64,000 nt of DNA from Helichrysum umbraculigerum (taxonomy: Eukaryota > Streptophyta > Magnoliopsida > Asterales > Asteraceae), in assembly GCA_949592205.1 (NCBI GenBank), contig CATIUR010000004.1, forward strand, positions 83,985,337-84,049,336, in the 5' to 3' direction. This document shows, in pieces, positions 43,915 to 55,323 of this stretch. Within the stretch, counting starts at the first letter, position 1. Each line of letters begins with the position of its first letter. A program made the position numbers and the translations under genes. The notes below the pieces were generated by a model. That model searched no databases. It had not been told where the DNA came from and saw only the letters and a list, made by a program, of their open reading frames with translations.

Positions 43915-45936
43915 TTAAATTATTTCCTGCATAGAATCTACAAGACCAAGGTCTTCTCCCATAGGAAGTTTCATTAGTTTATCGACATTGAAGGTGACTT
44001 CCTCAGTTCCCACTCTAAGTTTTAAAGATTTTTCATTTACGTCAATGACGGCCTTGGCAATATTTAGGAAAGGTCTACCAAGGATGAGTGGTACCTGAGC
44101 GTCTTCCTCAATATCCATAACAACAAAATCAACAGGAAAGACGAATTTATCAACACGTACCATAATATCTTCAGCAATTCCTCGAGGGAGTTTAACTGAT
44201 CTATAAGCTAATTGGATGGTCATACGGGTTGGTAAAAGTTCGCTTAATCCTAGTTTCCTATAAAGCGAGTATGGCATAAGGTTTACACTAGCTCCTAAGT
44301 CAGCTAAGGCGTTACTTATTTGAACATCCTGAAGGTAACAAGGAATAGTGAAACGGCCAGTGTCTCCTAGCTTTGGGGGCAGTCCTTGTTGCATAATTAA
44401 AGAGCATTCTGCGTCTAAGGGCAAGTTAACTATTTGTCTGAGTTTTTCTTTGTTGGATATAAGTTCTTTAAAGAATTTGGCACAACTAGGCATTTCAACT
44501 AAAGCATTTAATAATCGAACGTTTAAGTGTAGGCTTTTGAACATCTCTAGATATTTTCCAAACTGGGCTTCTTGTTTCTCTTTCTTAAGCCTACCAGGGA
44601 AAGGTATACGTGTTGGTTTAACTACTTCTGGGGCTTTGGAAGATTCTGGTTCAAGAGAGGTGACATGAGTGTCAACAGGTACTGAATCAGTGGGTAGAGA
44701 AGAACTAGAAGGCTCGTCTGAAGGAATATCTTCTGATTTCTCATTCTTAGTCTCTTTTCCGCCTCTAGTGACAACAAGGATATCATCATAATCATAAGAT
44801 GAATGATGAATAACTTTGTTAATCGCTTCTTCTCTTTGCTTCTCCTCAACTTTTAAAAACAATCTTTTAACATTATCCTCCATGTTTTTAATTAAATCGT
44901 TTGAAATTCTGAGCAAATAATCAATTTGGTTTTGAAAATCAACAATTTGTTTGTTTTTATTATTTTGCTCAACCATGAAGTTATTGAAAATCGTATTGTT
45001 TAGACGAGAAGACAATTGAGAAGAAGTGGAGGGTGTAAAGGGAACTGACAAATGAGAGATAGGTTGTTTGGATAACCGCTGAGTGAAAAGTTTTGACGGA
45101 ATGATTTGATCAGTGGTTCCAGATGTGGCGAGAACATCTTCCTTGGGCTTCGAGCGTGAGAAGAGCCGTTGAGGTTGCTTTTTAGGTTTGGAAGAGTCTT
45201 GCATATTACTGACAACCTTAGAGATGGATTCGAGTTGAGCTTTTAAAGTGTCGAACGCTTGAGTAGAAGTGTCTTTGTCTTCCGAGGTTGATTCATCAAA
45301 CTCCAAGTCATGTTGGTGCATCGTTATCGTCTCAATCAACTTCCAGGCTTCTTCTGACGTATGTAGCATGACATTTCCGGATGAAGCAGCATCGAGGGTT
45401 TGTTGGTGATGATGATTCAGACTGTTGTAGAATGTGCAGACCAGATTCGTTTCAGCCAACTGATGATTCGGACATCTTCCAAGCAGATTCTTAAAGCGTT
45501 CCCAAGCTGAGCTTAATGATTCAGTAGTTCCTTGACGAAAGTTAATGATTTCATTTTTGAGCTTGGTTTGTAGGGACGGAGGGAAAAACTTAGCTAAGAA
45601 CTTAGTAGCCATCTCCTCCCATGTATGAATCGAATTGGGTTCGAGTTCATAAAACCATGTCTGAGCTCGGAAAGCTAAAGAATAGGGAAACAGGTGAAGT
45701 CGGGTGACTTTGACACTGGATCCGGTTTGTTCGAAAGAGTCGGAAAGGTTGATGAACTTTTTAAGATGGGCGTTTAGATTTTCAACCGAAAGACCATGAA
45801 ACTGACACTGCGATTTAAGTAATTTAATGAAGTGTGGTCTGATTTCAATGGTTTCGTCGGTTGGTGATACGATTGGTCCTCTTCGTCCCTCTAGCAGTGG
45901 TTGGGTTGATGAGGCGAGAGTGATAAGATTCGCCAT
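43915..45936 (-). CDS. Gag-protease of element E (Athila type)
   Basis: An open frame of 673 codons from the ATG at 45936 (MANLITLASS) to a TAA at 43915. The N-terminal half is the Athila-type gag with CQFHGL, LFPYSLAFRAQTWF, KFLAKFFPPS and SAWERFKNLL motifs (about 40-210). A charged linker follows. The C-terminal part is an aspartic protease-like domain with DLGASVNLMPYS about 546-557 and ILGRPF about 620, where DLGA replaces the DTGA of Tekay elements. No CCHC zinc knuckle is seen. The terminating TAA is one transition from a Gln codon and pol continues in the same frame, so this stop is probably a mutation rather than a natural gag end. Confidence 0.88.
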   Translation of the reverse strand: MANLITLASSTQPLLEGRRGPIVSPTDETIEIRPHFIKLLKSQCQFHGLSVENLNAHLKKFINLSDSFEQTGSSVKVTRLHLFPYSLAFRAQTWFYELEPNSIHTWEEMATKFLAKFFPPSLQTKLKNEIINFRQGTTESLSSAWERFKNLLGRCPNHQLAETNLVCTFYNSLNHHHQQTLDAASSGNVMLHTSEEAWKLIETITMHQHDLEFDESTSEDKDTSTQAFDTLKAQLESISKVVSNMQDSSKPKKQPQRLFSRSKPKEDVLATSGTTDQIIPSKLFTQRLSKQPISHLSVPFTPSTSSQLSSRLNNTIFNNFMVEQNNKNKQIVDFQNQIDYLLRISNDLIKNMEDNVKRLFLKVEEKQREEAINKVIHHSSYDYDDILVVTRGGKETKNEKSEDIPSDEPSSSSLPTDSVPVDTHVTSLEPESSKAPEVVKPTRIPFPGRLKKEKQEAQFGKYLEMFKSLHLNVRLLNALVEMPSCAKFFKELISNKEKLRQIVNLPLDAECSLIMQQGLPPKLGDTGRFTIPCYLQDVQISNALADLGASVNLMPYSLYRKLGLSELLPTRMTIQLAYRSVKLPRGIAEDIMVRVDKFVFPVDFVVMDIEEDAQVPLILGRPFLNIAKAVIDVNEKSLKLRVGTEEVTFNVDKLMKLPMGEDLGLVDSMQEII

Positions 45937-46108
45937 AACTTGTTTTAGAAGAAAATAGGGTTTTGGAAAAGATAGGTTTAACTAAGAACGGGAAATTAAA
46001 AACTAACTAACCTAGGGATAAAAACTGTAACTTCCGGATGATATTGATCTTCCGTAAGGATCGCTAAATAACTAAGATAACAAATTTCCTAAAATCGGTC
46101 GTTGTATT

Positions 46109-46125
46109 CCCCGGCAGCGGCGCCA
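46109..46125 (-). other. Primer-binding site of element E (tRNA-Asp type)
   Basis: The minus strand reads TGGCGCCGCTGCCGGGG, identical to element C, six bases from the LTR. Confidence 0.85.
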
Positions 46126-46131
46126 AAAGCT

Positions 46132-48577
46132 TGTCGTGCCTCCAGTGGTTGGACGGGTTTTAATCCGGTCATTGAACCAACCAAACAGGATGCGCGGACA
46201 GGGTTTAAATTTATAGAGCAGGGGAATCCTAAGTTGTATACTACTGACAGACCTAAAAGGGCAGTAAGTGTTATGTATGACTCAGGTGTCGTTCTTTAAA
46301 CTACAACAGGCATGGGAGTCTAGGAAGTTTTATTATCTTTGGGAATCTAGCTAGGGTTTTTAAAAGCTTTTGGATAGGTTTGGTTTTTATAACTAAATAC
46401 TAATTTAAATAAAGAAAATAAAACAAAAGAGGTTTGTACGGAGACTCGGTCAATAGAGGATAAGCGAGTGTTTACTATGATTTCGTTATGTGTTATTGAT
46501 GAATAGTCAAGGGTAAGGCTACTAGATGTGATGACTAATCTGGAGAGGATAGAAACATAATTAATGCAAAGTATTGTACCTACGACCGTTCCGCGGCTTC
46601 CATACGTTTGTACTCCACCAATTGGTGTTTCCAGCACTATACCGAGTAATAGGGCGTTTTACGGTTTTTCCGTTACATTAATTAGGGTTCCACATTACTC
46701 TCACAGATTTCCTATATCCTAATGAGCTACAACTACGAGCCTATTAAATATCTAACGTAGAGTTGTCCACAATCAGATAAATAACATGTCACGTGGATAA
46801 CAGTTATAGAAGTCAAATACACCGGAAGTTCTCCCAAATGTACAGACCAATTTAACCGAAAACTATCCTCGAATCATGGTCCCCAGTCACAGTCATCAGA
46901 GACGTCTGTATCGTAGCGTGAATTGTTGATTGAACAAGAACACGAACGGGGATAATCCCGCAGACCAAGTTGGGATAATCGGGCTAACGATCAGTTAAAT
47001 TTTTCAGCATTACAGATATAAATCATCACAACTATTCCATGCATGTTAATCTACTTTGTAAACCAATATTCTGTGTCTGAAAACCTAATTATACAGTTAC
47101 TGATATGAACCAGGAGGATAACTCTAGCATGCATCATTCCTAAGGCAACAATCAAACAAGAACATGCAATAGGGTGACACATAATAGACCACCATAATCC
47201 TAAGCATAGCAGATAACCAATAATCAGATCATAGATATCCCGAAAGTTCTCTCAAAGATATATAATAGATAAACATGAATCTAACCTATCTCTAATCCTA
47301 CGCTCCGTGTCTCTTATGATTTGTTTCAACCTAGAGAACACAGCCATACCAAGTTCATTGATCATCAAGTATAGAATAGGTAGAGAACGTACCACTAGTA
47401 ATTGGCCAAGTTCTAGCAGGAAGCTTCTAACCACAGCATAAGTTGGATAGATAAACATTCGAGATTCAGTTTATAAGTTCATACACAGTTTAAAGTAACA
47501 CGGGCAGAGTAACAGCATGGCATAAACATTTTGACTATTCTAACATAACTACATCATAGTAAACACAAAGAAATGTCTAGCCTAACATTATATATCTAGC
47601 ATACAATCCTAAACAAGCATAAACAAAGCAACACATGTTTAAAACTGGAAAGTAAGAGATATATAAATAGAACCTGATACGAATTTATTACAGACAGATC
47701 TTCACGAATACAATGTCTTGGAGTGACTCCATACAAAAGCTAAAATCTACCTCTACCTAACTATCTCTCTAACTAGCCCAATTCTAGAGAGAGAAAATCT
47801 CTAGAGAGAGAAACTAGAGAGAGAGTGATGTGTGTGAGAGAGAAAGTGTAAGGAAGAAATGAAATGTGAAAAATGGTATGTATGAAGTGTTGGGGTTGTC
47901 CACTATTTATAGGCAAAGCATCAAATCGCGCGTACAACTCACGAAGCAGCACATACAAGCAAACGAAGCACGATATGGGGTAGGGAGGCCGTATACGGCC
48001 TTGTAAGGGCCGTATACGGTGTGTATTAGGCCGTATACAGTCTTACAAGGGCCGTATACGATGCCTGAGGCCGTATACGGTCTCCGTCTGATTTCGTTCG
48101 TTGCTTAAAACGTCCGTATCTCCTTCGTTACGCGTCCGTTTGACCTGATTCTTTCGCCTGTGGTTTTGTAATTCCGTTACGCTTCTAATGATGCCAATCT
48201 CATAGAAATTGGGTATGTAGAGCTCAGGCGTAGCTGAAATGACTTTTAGTGGCTCTGAAAGTGCAGTGTCTTCTCCGTCCGTTGGCCGTTTCACTTGATT
48301 CCAGATTTTTCCGTCTCGATTTTACCTATACAACAGATGGTAGAAGTTAGGAGGTGTGCCTTGACAGGAAAATGAGGTCGGAAGAATCGGCCTGTATTAA
48401 AATGCTGCGTTTTGTGCGATTTCAGAGTGTTTTCAGTGATTTTTACCACAACGTCTACTTTTGAACCACTTTAGTGAATTTTGATTAATTATCAATGTTT
48501 TGGAATGTTTTTACTAAAGAAAGGTCCAAAATGTGAGGAATAAAGCTTCTAAAAACATGACTTTTTACGTCACATCA
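46132..48577 (-). repeat. 5' LTR of element E
   Basis: This is the direct repeat of 24543-26978, followed by TSD AGATG (48578-48582). Scattered substitutions and small indels separate the two LTRs, so E is clearly older than F. Confidence 0.93.
47903..48080 (-). promoter_or_regulatory. Putative promoter of element E: TATA box and phased palindromes
   Basis: The TATA box TATAAATAG is at 47903-47911 on the minus strand. CCGTATACGG-type palindromes start at 47989, 48010, 48031, 48052 and 48071, with steps 21, 21, 21 and 19 bp. This matches C in spacing and in distance to the TATA box (about 78 bp). Confidence 0.65.
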
Positions 48578-48582
48578 AGATG

Positions 48583-49095
48583 ATAATATCCTCTATTCTT
48601 AAAATGGGGATACATTGAGTTTCTAGTTTTTTAAGTCTGGTATACTTTAGTTTATTCAAACGCTGTGCGTAAATGCTAGTTATAAAGGATACGCTAGGTA
48701 CAACATGATGAGTTGACTAGTACTATGTATGCGAAATCTATTTGTTCCTTTTGCCTTATTGGAAAAGCGATATCATGGGCCCTCTGATGATTAAAGTTTG
48801 ACTCTAAAGTAGTAGGCCTAGCCAGGACTAAGTTGATGTGCGCAAAGTTAGTAGTCTCATATAGTCAATATAATCGGAGATCAGAAAACATAAAATGAAT
48901 CTTGAGATTGATTAAAATCTATGTCTTGATTCATACGATATCAGTAGAACAAAGGGATAGTTGATCACTTATCCTAAGGGCTGACTCTAAGATATGATTC
49001 AGAGTTCGGCAGTTGCGTTGGATGACACTCTTTACTTAGTTAATGAGATAGAGACTTAGACCAATAATAGTTGATGATTTGTCCAAGTGGGAGAC
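48583..49095 (+). other. 3' tail of copia element B, second half, with polypurine tract
   Basis: Noncoding continuation of B after E. It ends in AAGTGGGAGA (49085-49094), the typical copia polypurine tract, just before the presumed 3' LTR start TGTTTGAA at 49096. Confidence 0.7.
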
Positions 49096-49860
49096 TGTTT
49101 GAATAGTGTCAAATATCATAACTAATTGGTAAGACTATCATTAAAAGTAAAGTCCTTTTTGGGTTGCCCTCAATGGTAAGACTATCATTAAAAGTAAAGT
49201 CCTTATTGTTGGAAAATATTTTTTCAAAAAATATTTATCAAATGATAATTTAAAATTAGTTATAAATTCTTTTAATGGCTAACGTTTATATTTTGAAGTA
49301 GTAGGAAGTTTCTTTTATCTTTCATTTAAATTCATTCCAAATCATTATGTCAACCTTTATTTCTATTAAATATATTTGTTGCATTTTAATGAAAAGATCC
49401 GTTTATATTAAATCATGTTAAAAAGTGTGTTGTAACTCCTATATCATTGATTGAAACATTTAAACTCAATGATGCAACCTCTCGTATAAATAGATATGCT
49501 AGTGTTTCTTAAAGCAAGATAAGAATACAAGTAGCAAGCAACATTCTGAAATATAATACCTATTAGTTGTGATTCAATAGAAACTAGTAATATCAAATCC
49601 CCACCATATGTCATCAGCATTTATTTATTTTCAAGAGCATTTGGTGTTCTCGGTTCGGGGATCTTTCGCTGCACACGAACGATCTAACGGGTTGTCGTAT
49701 TTTGGGAGAGGAGCGCATTTAAATTAAACTACCCGGTGTAGTGGGGCGTATTCTCTTTAAGGATAGCGCATTTTGTGTGCTTCGACCTTTGCATTTCTCA
49801 ACTCTTCCTTTATATCTTTTACCATCAAATTTATTAGTATTTACTTATATTGTTACATTG
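49096..49860 (+). repeat. 3' LTR of copia element B (right end approximate)
   Basis: It starts TGTTTGAATAGTG after the polypurine tract. A TATA box, TATAAATAG, is at 49485-49493, and a terminator/R-like region follows. A 30-bp direct repeat (49128-49157 and 49175-49204) lies in U3. The 5' LTR is not in the window, so the right end cannot be fixed by comparison; anything between about 49740 and 50040 is possible. A second TGTTGG at 49208 is an alternative start. Confidence 0.6.
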
Positions 49861-51138
49861 GTTAATAGAAATACTACTACCCACTTTTTTAATACTTTTT
49901 ATATTAAAAATGTTCATTGTTGAAATATATTTTTCAAACGATCTTAGAGAGAATAACGTTTTATTAGTAGTATTTCTAATCACCAATATGTTTATTGTGA
50001 AAAACACTATTATGTTGACAACAAAGGATCATTGTTTTTAGTCAACTAACATAAAGCCTATTTGTGTGATTTTAAAAAATATAGCATGGCTCTTTTGTGA
50101 CTTACAAAGTTGTAAACTATAGACATGATCTGTAATTGGCAAAAGTCACATAATTTAGTCACATAATTTCATGGTTCTATCAAGTTAAATTGCATAGTGT
50201 ATATACATTTTGATTCGAGTACAATCATACTGATTATTTTTGAGAATTTTGTTATATCTAATTGACTTATTCTAATTATCTATTTAATAATTGGGTTTTA
50301 ACTTTGTTATCAACCCCATTTTTTGAGTAAACGACTTTAAGTTAAGTAATTAAATTCACTAAAGAAATATCATGTTGCTCACTTGAAAATTTTATTATAA
50401 TGACGTTTTAATCACTCATTTTAAAAAACTAAATTTCAGCAAAGTAGCTTATGGCCCTTGTCTTTAAATTATGTTATACATTTATCATTAGACAAATGAA
50501 GAAATGATGTTGTTATTAAAAAATAAATAAAAAAAAAATTGTTAACAATTACATTCTCTGTTTTATTGGGCTTTAAACTAAGGTACTCATGAGCTACGTA
50601 CATGACATAATTAATTTTTTTGAGGTGAATTGAGTTCATATTAGTTTATACGAATCTATATTAAAATACTTGTTGTATTGAAGTTATATTTTCTTCAAAA
50701 AGTGAATTTTTATAAAGTATATCACATGTGGGGGTTATTTGCAATATTCATATTAGTAAAAATGAGGGATTATTGATTCGATTATTAGAAACACTATAGT
50801 TAATGATAGCCAAGTTCCTATACTTCAAGTTTTTAGTAAACATGTTATTATACATTTAAAAGATAGAATGCACACACTCAATTGAGAGTTACGTTGCATC
50901 TATACATTTGATATCTCTCGTTGTCTCCTGACTTTGTAGGTCAAAGTGATATATAATGATGCGGATCCGCTCACATAAAGAATGACATGTCAATAAATAA
51001 GTTTAAGAGTCGTTGTAAACCCTTCGTCGAGGGGAATGAGATTGAAGCCCATCAAAAAAAGTCGCAACAATGGACACCCGTCTCTTGTAATTGGTGATCC
51101 CATGAATGGAGTTCAACGGTAATAACGAAGTTAGTTGT
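49861..51138. other. Unassigned AT-rich DNA
   Basis: About 1.3 kb between the copia LTR and element G. It has short ORFs only, no terminal repeats and no motif I recognise. It may be the flank of the B insertion or an older decayed element. The five bases before G (GTTGT, 51134-51138) should be its TSD, but the partner is outside the window. Confidence 0.5.
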
Positions 51139-51718
51139 TGTGACACCCTCCAAATTAGGACTAGTAATTAGTGCCTAATCAATTGTAATACATGTAATTA
51201 ATTCCGTGTTAGGCTAATTTGTGTATCAAATAATATATATTGTTGAATATATACAATTATGCGATTTGATTAAATTGTACGCAATTTAAATCGAATGCAA
51301 TTCGGTTCAATTTAATACGGACGTTGGTGAACAATTCTATTAATTAATATAACATTATTTAATAACGCTATTATATCCAAAATATTATTTTGATAATATT
51401 TCGTATATATTTCGTATCATACGATTAACATCCACGCGGTTAAAATATTAAACGCGCAAAAATCAAAACAAAGCTAAGTTATATTTTATAACTCAATTAT
51501 TAAGTATATGGTGAAATACTTCAACCAAAAATATTGAATAAATATTCGAATTTTAAAATTTACATTTAAACGCGTATTAAATTAATTAAACGTTTAAACG
51601 ACCGGGGAAACGAACACTGCACGGAGTGCAAACGCAAGGAATAAATTTGGGACACACCCACATGGGGTGGGCCCTGAGGGTCATCTTCCCCTCACCTCAT
51701 TTTCCCACCTCACTCTCA

Positions 51719-51723
<5 letters not shown>

Positions 51724-51798
<75 letters not shown>
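51724..51798. repeat. (CT)n microsatellite in the LTR of element G
   Basis: About 75 bp of almost perfect CT dinucleotide repeat in the U3 part of the LTR. Confidence 0.95.
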
Positions 51799-51802
<4 letters not shown>

Positions 51803-52271
51803 TTCTTTTCTTTCAAAAACCACCACCACACCATCATCACCTTCAACCTCAAATTAACACCACCATATCACCTTAAATCCTCTAGCTCGTTTGGAGAAAA
51901 AGAACCACACCGTTAAGCTCTACAATCCTATCTTTCCGGATTTCCCTCGTGTTAATTTGTAAGAAACCCGACAACTTTCGAAACTCTTAGATTTTCATTG
52001 ATTTAGCTTGTATGTTGTTAATCTAGCATAGATATGTCCAAATATATGTTTAAAACTCGTTTTCGGAACATTGTCGAAAAATGTCGATTTTGGTTATTTT
52101 GTGAAAACGACACCCAAAATGACACTCGACACAAAGTAAGAGTTTTAACAAGCTTAATGAACCATAATATGGGTAGGGTAAAAGAATCAGACCTTGTGGT
52201 GGTCGTTAAACACGTTTTCGACAAACATGGAAATCGACCAGATGCTAGTGACGCACCGCCAGATCCAGTGA

Positions 52272-52691
52272 TGCGTCACTTCCTTAAGTGACGCATTAAG
52301 TGTCGCTAAAAGACCTAATTTTGCGTCACTTGCCTAAGTGCCGCAAAAAGCCCTCTTTTCCCGTCACTGCCTAAGTGACGCAAATTCAATACCCGACACT
52401 CCTAACCGGCATTTCTAGCGGCACTTGTTTAAGTGTCGCCTATAATTGAAATCTGATTTCATACGACACTAGCCTTAATGACGCATGACCCTGATACCGA
52501 CACTGACACCCGACACTTCCTTAAGTGTCGCCTTCTGTGCGTCACTTCTACAAGTGACGCCACTAAGTCAGAATTTACCATTTTATGCGACACTTCCTGA
52601 GTGTCGCCTAAATCCTAAGTGTCGCTATAAGTGACGCTAAAAACAGAAAGTTTGCAACTCTTTTTCACACTAAGTGTCAAACTTATATAAC
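52272..52691 (+). promoter_or_regulatory. Inverted-repeat array and TATA-like box in the LTR of element G
   Basis: At least seven inverted repeats of the form GCGNCACTT-N4-AAGTGNCGC lie near 52272, 52322, 52361, 52418, 52510, 52538 and 52586, with further half-sites to 52637. Both GTCACTT and GACACTT versions occur, usually matched within a pair. TATATAA is at 52685-52691, about 48 bp downstream. The promoter role is inferred. Confidence 0.6.
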
Positions 52692-53809
52692 CTCAAACAC
52701 TTATACGATACGACTTCTAAAACACTTTGGGACGTACTTTCAAGTATAATACTTCAAAATCATAAATATGATGTCGAGATTATTATTACAAACAATCACC
52801 AACGGGCCGAACACGTTTTACAAATACTCAAACAATCAACCAAATCGTAGTAATTTGGACATTCTAGTTGGACGAACAACTACAAAGGTAGTCTTTATAG
52901 ATACCTACTCCCGTTTATAACCATCGCGTGTCATGGACACCCTCAGGTTACTGTCTTCGGACATCTCTGCTTGGTTAAGCAACTCACATTTATAGAGATA
53001 AACACACTCAGACTCAGGTGAGTTTCATGGCCCCTCTTTTACTATTTTCTCAGGGGTGTGATATACTGCTCGTTTTATTTTTACAATATGAACGCAAGTA
53101 CAAACTTTTCATATACTACATGAGTTATTTTCACTAATCATTTCAAAGCCCTCCATCAGCATAGTTTGGTAATACGTTGTAGCGTGAATATTAGTATATA
53201 TTACCATATAGGATTGACCCTCCTCGTCCGGGTTAGCATGCACTAACTGGTTAAACGGATGTACTAGTATTTGTTCAGACGAGTGTAGATTAGGCACTAG
53301 TGGGAGGCACCTCGATCAGGTCCTTGAATGTGGATCCTGACCCCTCGAGTTAAGCTCAGACTATGTGCTCATGGCTGTATACATTATTATTTACTTGGTT
53401 GCAAATCAGTATTTAAATCTTGCGGTTCATATTATATGTTTGACATATTAACATGTGAGCTCACCAGTGTTTCACTGACCCAGTGTTTCGCTGACCCATT
53501 TTAGCATGTATCACAGGTACTCAGCAGTAGGATTGGACTGCCCTCAGGATCACTATAGCTCGAGTCAGCATGCAGACATTAGAGATTTCCTTGCATTAAT
53601 ATATTTTGTAAAAGTATTTATGTATTGGAATCTCTCATTTTTAGAACACGAGCTATGTATGGCTTCAAATATTGTAAACATTTTTTATATCAATATATTT
53701 TGTTAGAACGACGCATATAGAGTCTTTTACTATATCTTGGTGCTATGATTACTTGATTAGTCGCGCCCCTACCCGAATTGCTTCCGCATCATAATTTGGG
53801 GGTGCGACA

Positions 53810-54046
53810 GATTGGTATCAGAGCCTAAGGTTGTAGTAAACTAGGTTGCATTTAGTGGGCCTAGACTATGACCGTTAGGCAGTATTTCTTTATTAGGCAT
53901 GACCGGTTCAGGAATTACAACATACGACTTTAATTTAACATAGCCTGATCAACTATGTACAATTAAGGAAAGATGATGTAAGGTCTGAAATGGTTATGTT
54001 GAACGGGGATACACTAGTTGACTCTGACCACGAGAGAAACCGGGAC
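53810..54046 (+). other. Primer-binding site and conserved leader of element G
   Basis: The primer site TGGTATCAGAGCC is at 53813-53825, complementary to initiator tRNA-Met. The following about 220 bp match the leaders of A, F and H. Confidence 0.82.
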
Positions 54047-54143
54047 TTATACTTGCTTGTGCTAGACACATTAGGTTATTATATGATATATGTATATATG
54101 TATATGATAGGCCTCGCTCATTCGAAACATTTTTGCCACAGAA

Positions 54144-54584
54144 ATGGCAGACTCATCATCTAGGCAAACTACATGTACTCCATCATCTCTCTCTCGCTCA
54201 CGTCGTAACCACTCAGAGCCCTTAGTGGCTAGACGCACTGGTAGCTCGCGCCGAGCTAGCCCCTATGCCAATCCTGCCACCACTGGTAACACGTCTACTT
54301 TAGCTCGCCATCGGGCAATTGCTCAACAGTGGAGCTGGTTACCTGCGGCTATGGCCACTTGGAGGATTGATGAGCACATCGAAACCCTCTATAATATCGA
54401 CGGATATTAGCCTATGGATCTCTCACCTTATACTCAAGAACCAACACACCACACTGTACCAGTGTTAACTGCTCGCGTGCATCGTTATGAATGTCAGTTG
54501 CACGACATGGAAATTGAACTTCAAGAAATCCGAGAAAACTGGATGATAATCTACGTCAAGATTAGTGTAGCTACTAAATTGTAA
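54144..54584 (+). pseudogene. Accessory ORF of element G (one in-frame TAG)
   Basis: The frame starts at the ATG at 54144 (MADSSSRQ), has a TAG at 54408-54410, and stays open in the same frame to the TAA at 54582. The N-terminal part is Ser/Arg-rich with a LVARRTGSSRRASPY stretch that matches the VARR region of the F ORF. The part after the TAG is Glu/Gln-rich (for example HDMEIELQEIREN) and looks helical. It is shorter than F and lacks most of the coiled coil. Position between primer site and gag is the same as in F. The function is unknown. Confidence 0.6.
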
Positions 54585-54867
54585 TCTGACTAGCTAATCT
54601 ATGTAGAACTCTTGTAATCCGACCGGATGTAACAATTCCTGGTGCTTTTGTAAAACATCAAAGCCTGTAACTTTTGGAACTAGTAACTCGAAATTGTCTA
54701 TCATCTTTTGGATTCATAATATCAATTGATAATTTCCCTCAATTATTCCACATTATTGATTTTTACATTGTGATGTTGTATATTACCGCTTTTATATATA
54801 TACATCTGTTGTAATTATCACTCTGGTACGATTTCACATATACCCTTTGTTTCTTTCTTAAAGGATC

Positions 54868-55323
54868 ATGCCGCCAAAGAAGAAAAGTTACAGTGATGCT
54901 GAAATCAATGCTATAGTTTCCCGAGCCGTAGCCGATGCTTTGGCTGCTCGGAACTCCCAACGAACCTGCGATCAAACTGTCGACACCACCCCTGTTGTCA
55001 AACCATGTTCTTACAAGGACTTTCTCAGCTGCAAACCGTTAAATTTCAAGGGCACGGAAGGTGCCATTGGTCTGATCAGGTGGATAGAAAGGATTGAATC
55101 AGTCTTCAGTTTGTGCAACTGCACGGAGGACAGCAAAGTAAAATTTGCCACCTACACCTTTCAGGAAACTGCACTAACGTGGTGGAATCAGTCTTCAGTC
55201 TGTGGGCATTGATGTAGCCAACCAACTCCCATGGGCGGATTTGAAGAAAATGTTGAGGGACGAGTATTGTCCCAACGAAGAACTCCACAGGTCGGAGGAA
55301 GAGTTCTGGCACCTAACTGTTCA
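54868..55323 (+). pseudogene. Gag start of element G (frameshifted and cut by element H)
   Basis: It starts at the ATG at 54868 (MPPKKKSYSD) with the Tekay gag motifs CSYKDF, KPLNFKGTEGAIGLIRW and ALTWWN. Near 55185 a small rearrangement shifts the frame; gag continues in another frame with LPWADLKKMLRDEYCP and EEEFWHLTV until H begins at 55324. GTTCA (55319-55323) should be the left TSD of H. The remainder of G gag-pol lies beyond the window. Confidence 0.85.

Larger units (their letters stand above)
24543..48577 (-). mobile_element. Element E: Athila-type gypsy element with pol, split by element F
   Basis: It has LTRs of 2436 bp (24543-26978) and 2446 bp (46132-48577), TG...CA ends, and a perfect TSD AGATG (24538-24542 and 48578-48582). 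The tRNA-Asp-type primer site is at 46109-46125. In order on the minus strand it carries gag-protease, RT, RNase H, integrase, a third ORF and a long noncoding 3' region. F (31885-42386) is inserted in the RT region with TSD GGTGT. Several stop codons show it is no longer coding-competent. Its LTR promoter region, primer site and 3' noncoding blocks resemble C. Confidence 0.93.
9864..49860 (+). mobile_element. Element B: old Ty1/copia retrotransposon, split by C and E and cut on the left by A
   Basis: B survives in three pieces: 9864-11061, 23025-24542 and 48583 to about 49860. The first begins in the integrase core and continues into RT, the second carries RT and RNase H, and the third has the 3' tail and 3' LTR. 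Removing C with one TSD copy, and E with one TSD copy, makes the pieces adjacent, which proves the nesting. The 5' LTR, gag and protease lie beyond A, outside the window. The end coordinate is approximate. Stops and a frameshift show an old copy. The RNase H tail resembles Angela-type copia elements, but I place it only as Ty1/copia. Confidence 0.85.
51139..53809 (+). repeat. 5' LTR of element G (2671 bp)
   Basis: Starts TGTGACACCCTCC and ends GGGGGTGCGACA, followed after three bases by the primer site. It contains a (CT)n microsatellite (about 51724-51798), an inverted-repeat array (52272-52637) and a TATA-like box (52685). ORFs over the CT repeat encode only Ser-Leu repeats. Confidence 0.85.

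Noticed and set aside
49861..51138. Host gene between B and G
   Set aside because: No ORF above about 65 codons has any recognisable domain and no exon-like structure is seen.
51626..51916. Ser-Leu repeat protein
   Set aside because: Translation of the (CT)n microsatellite in all frames; no other support.
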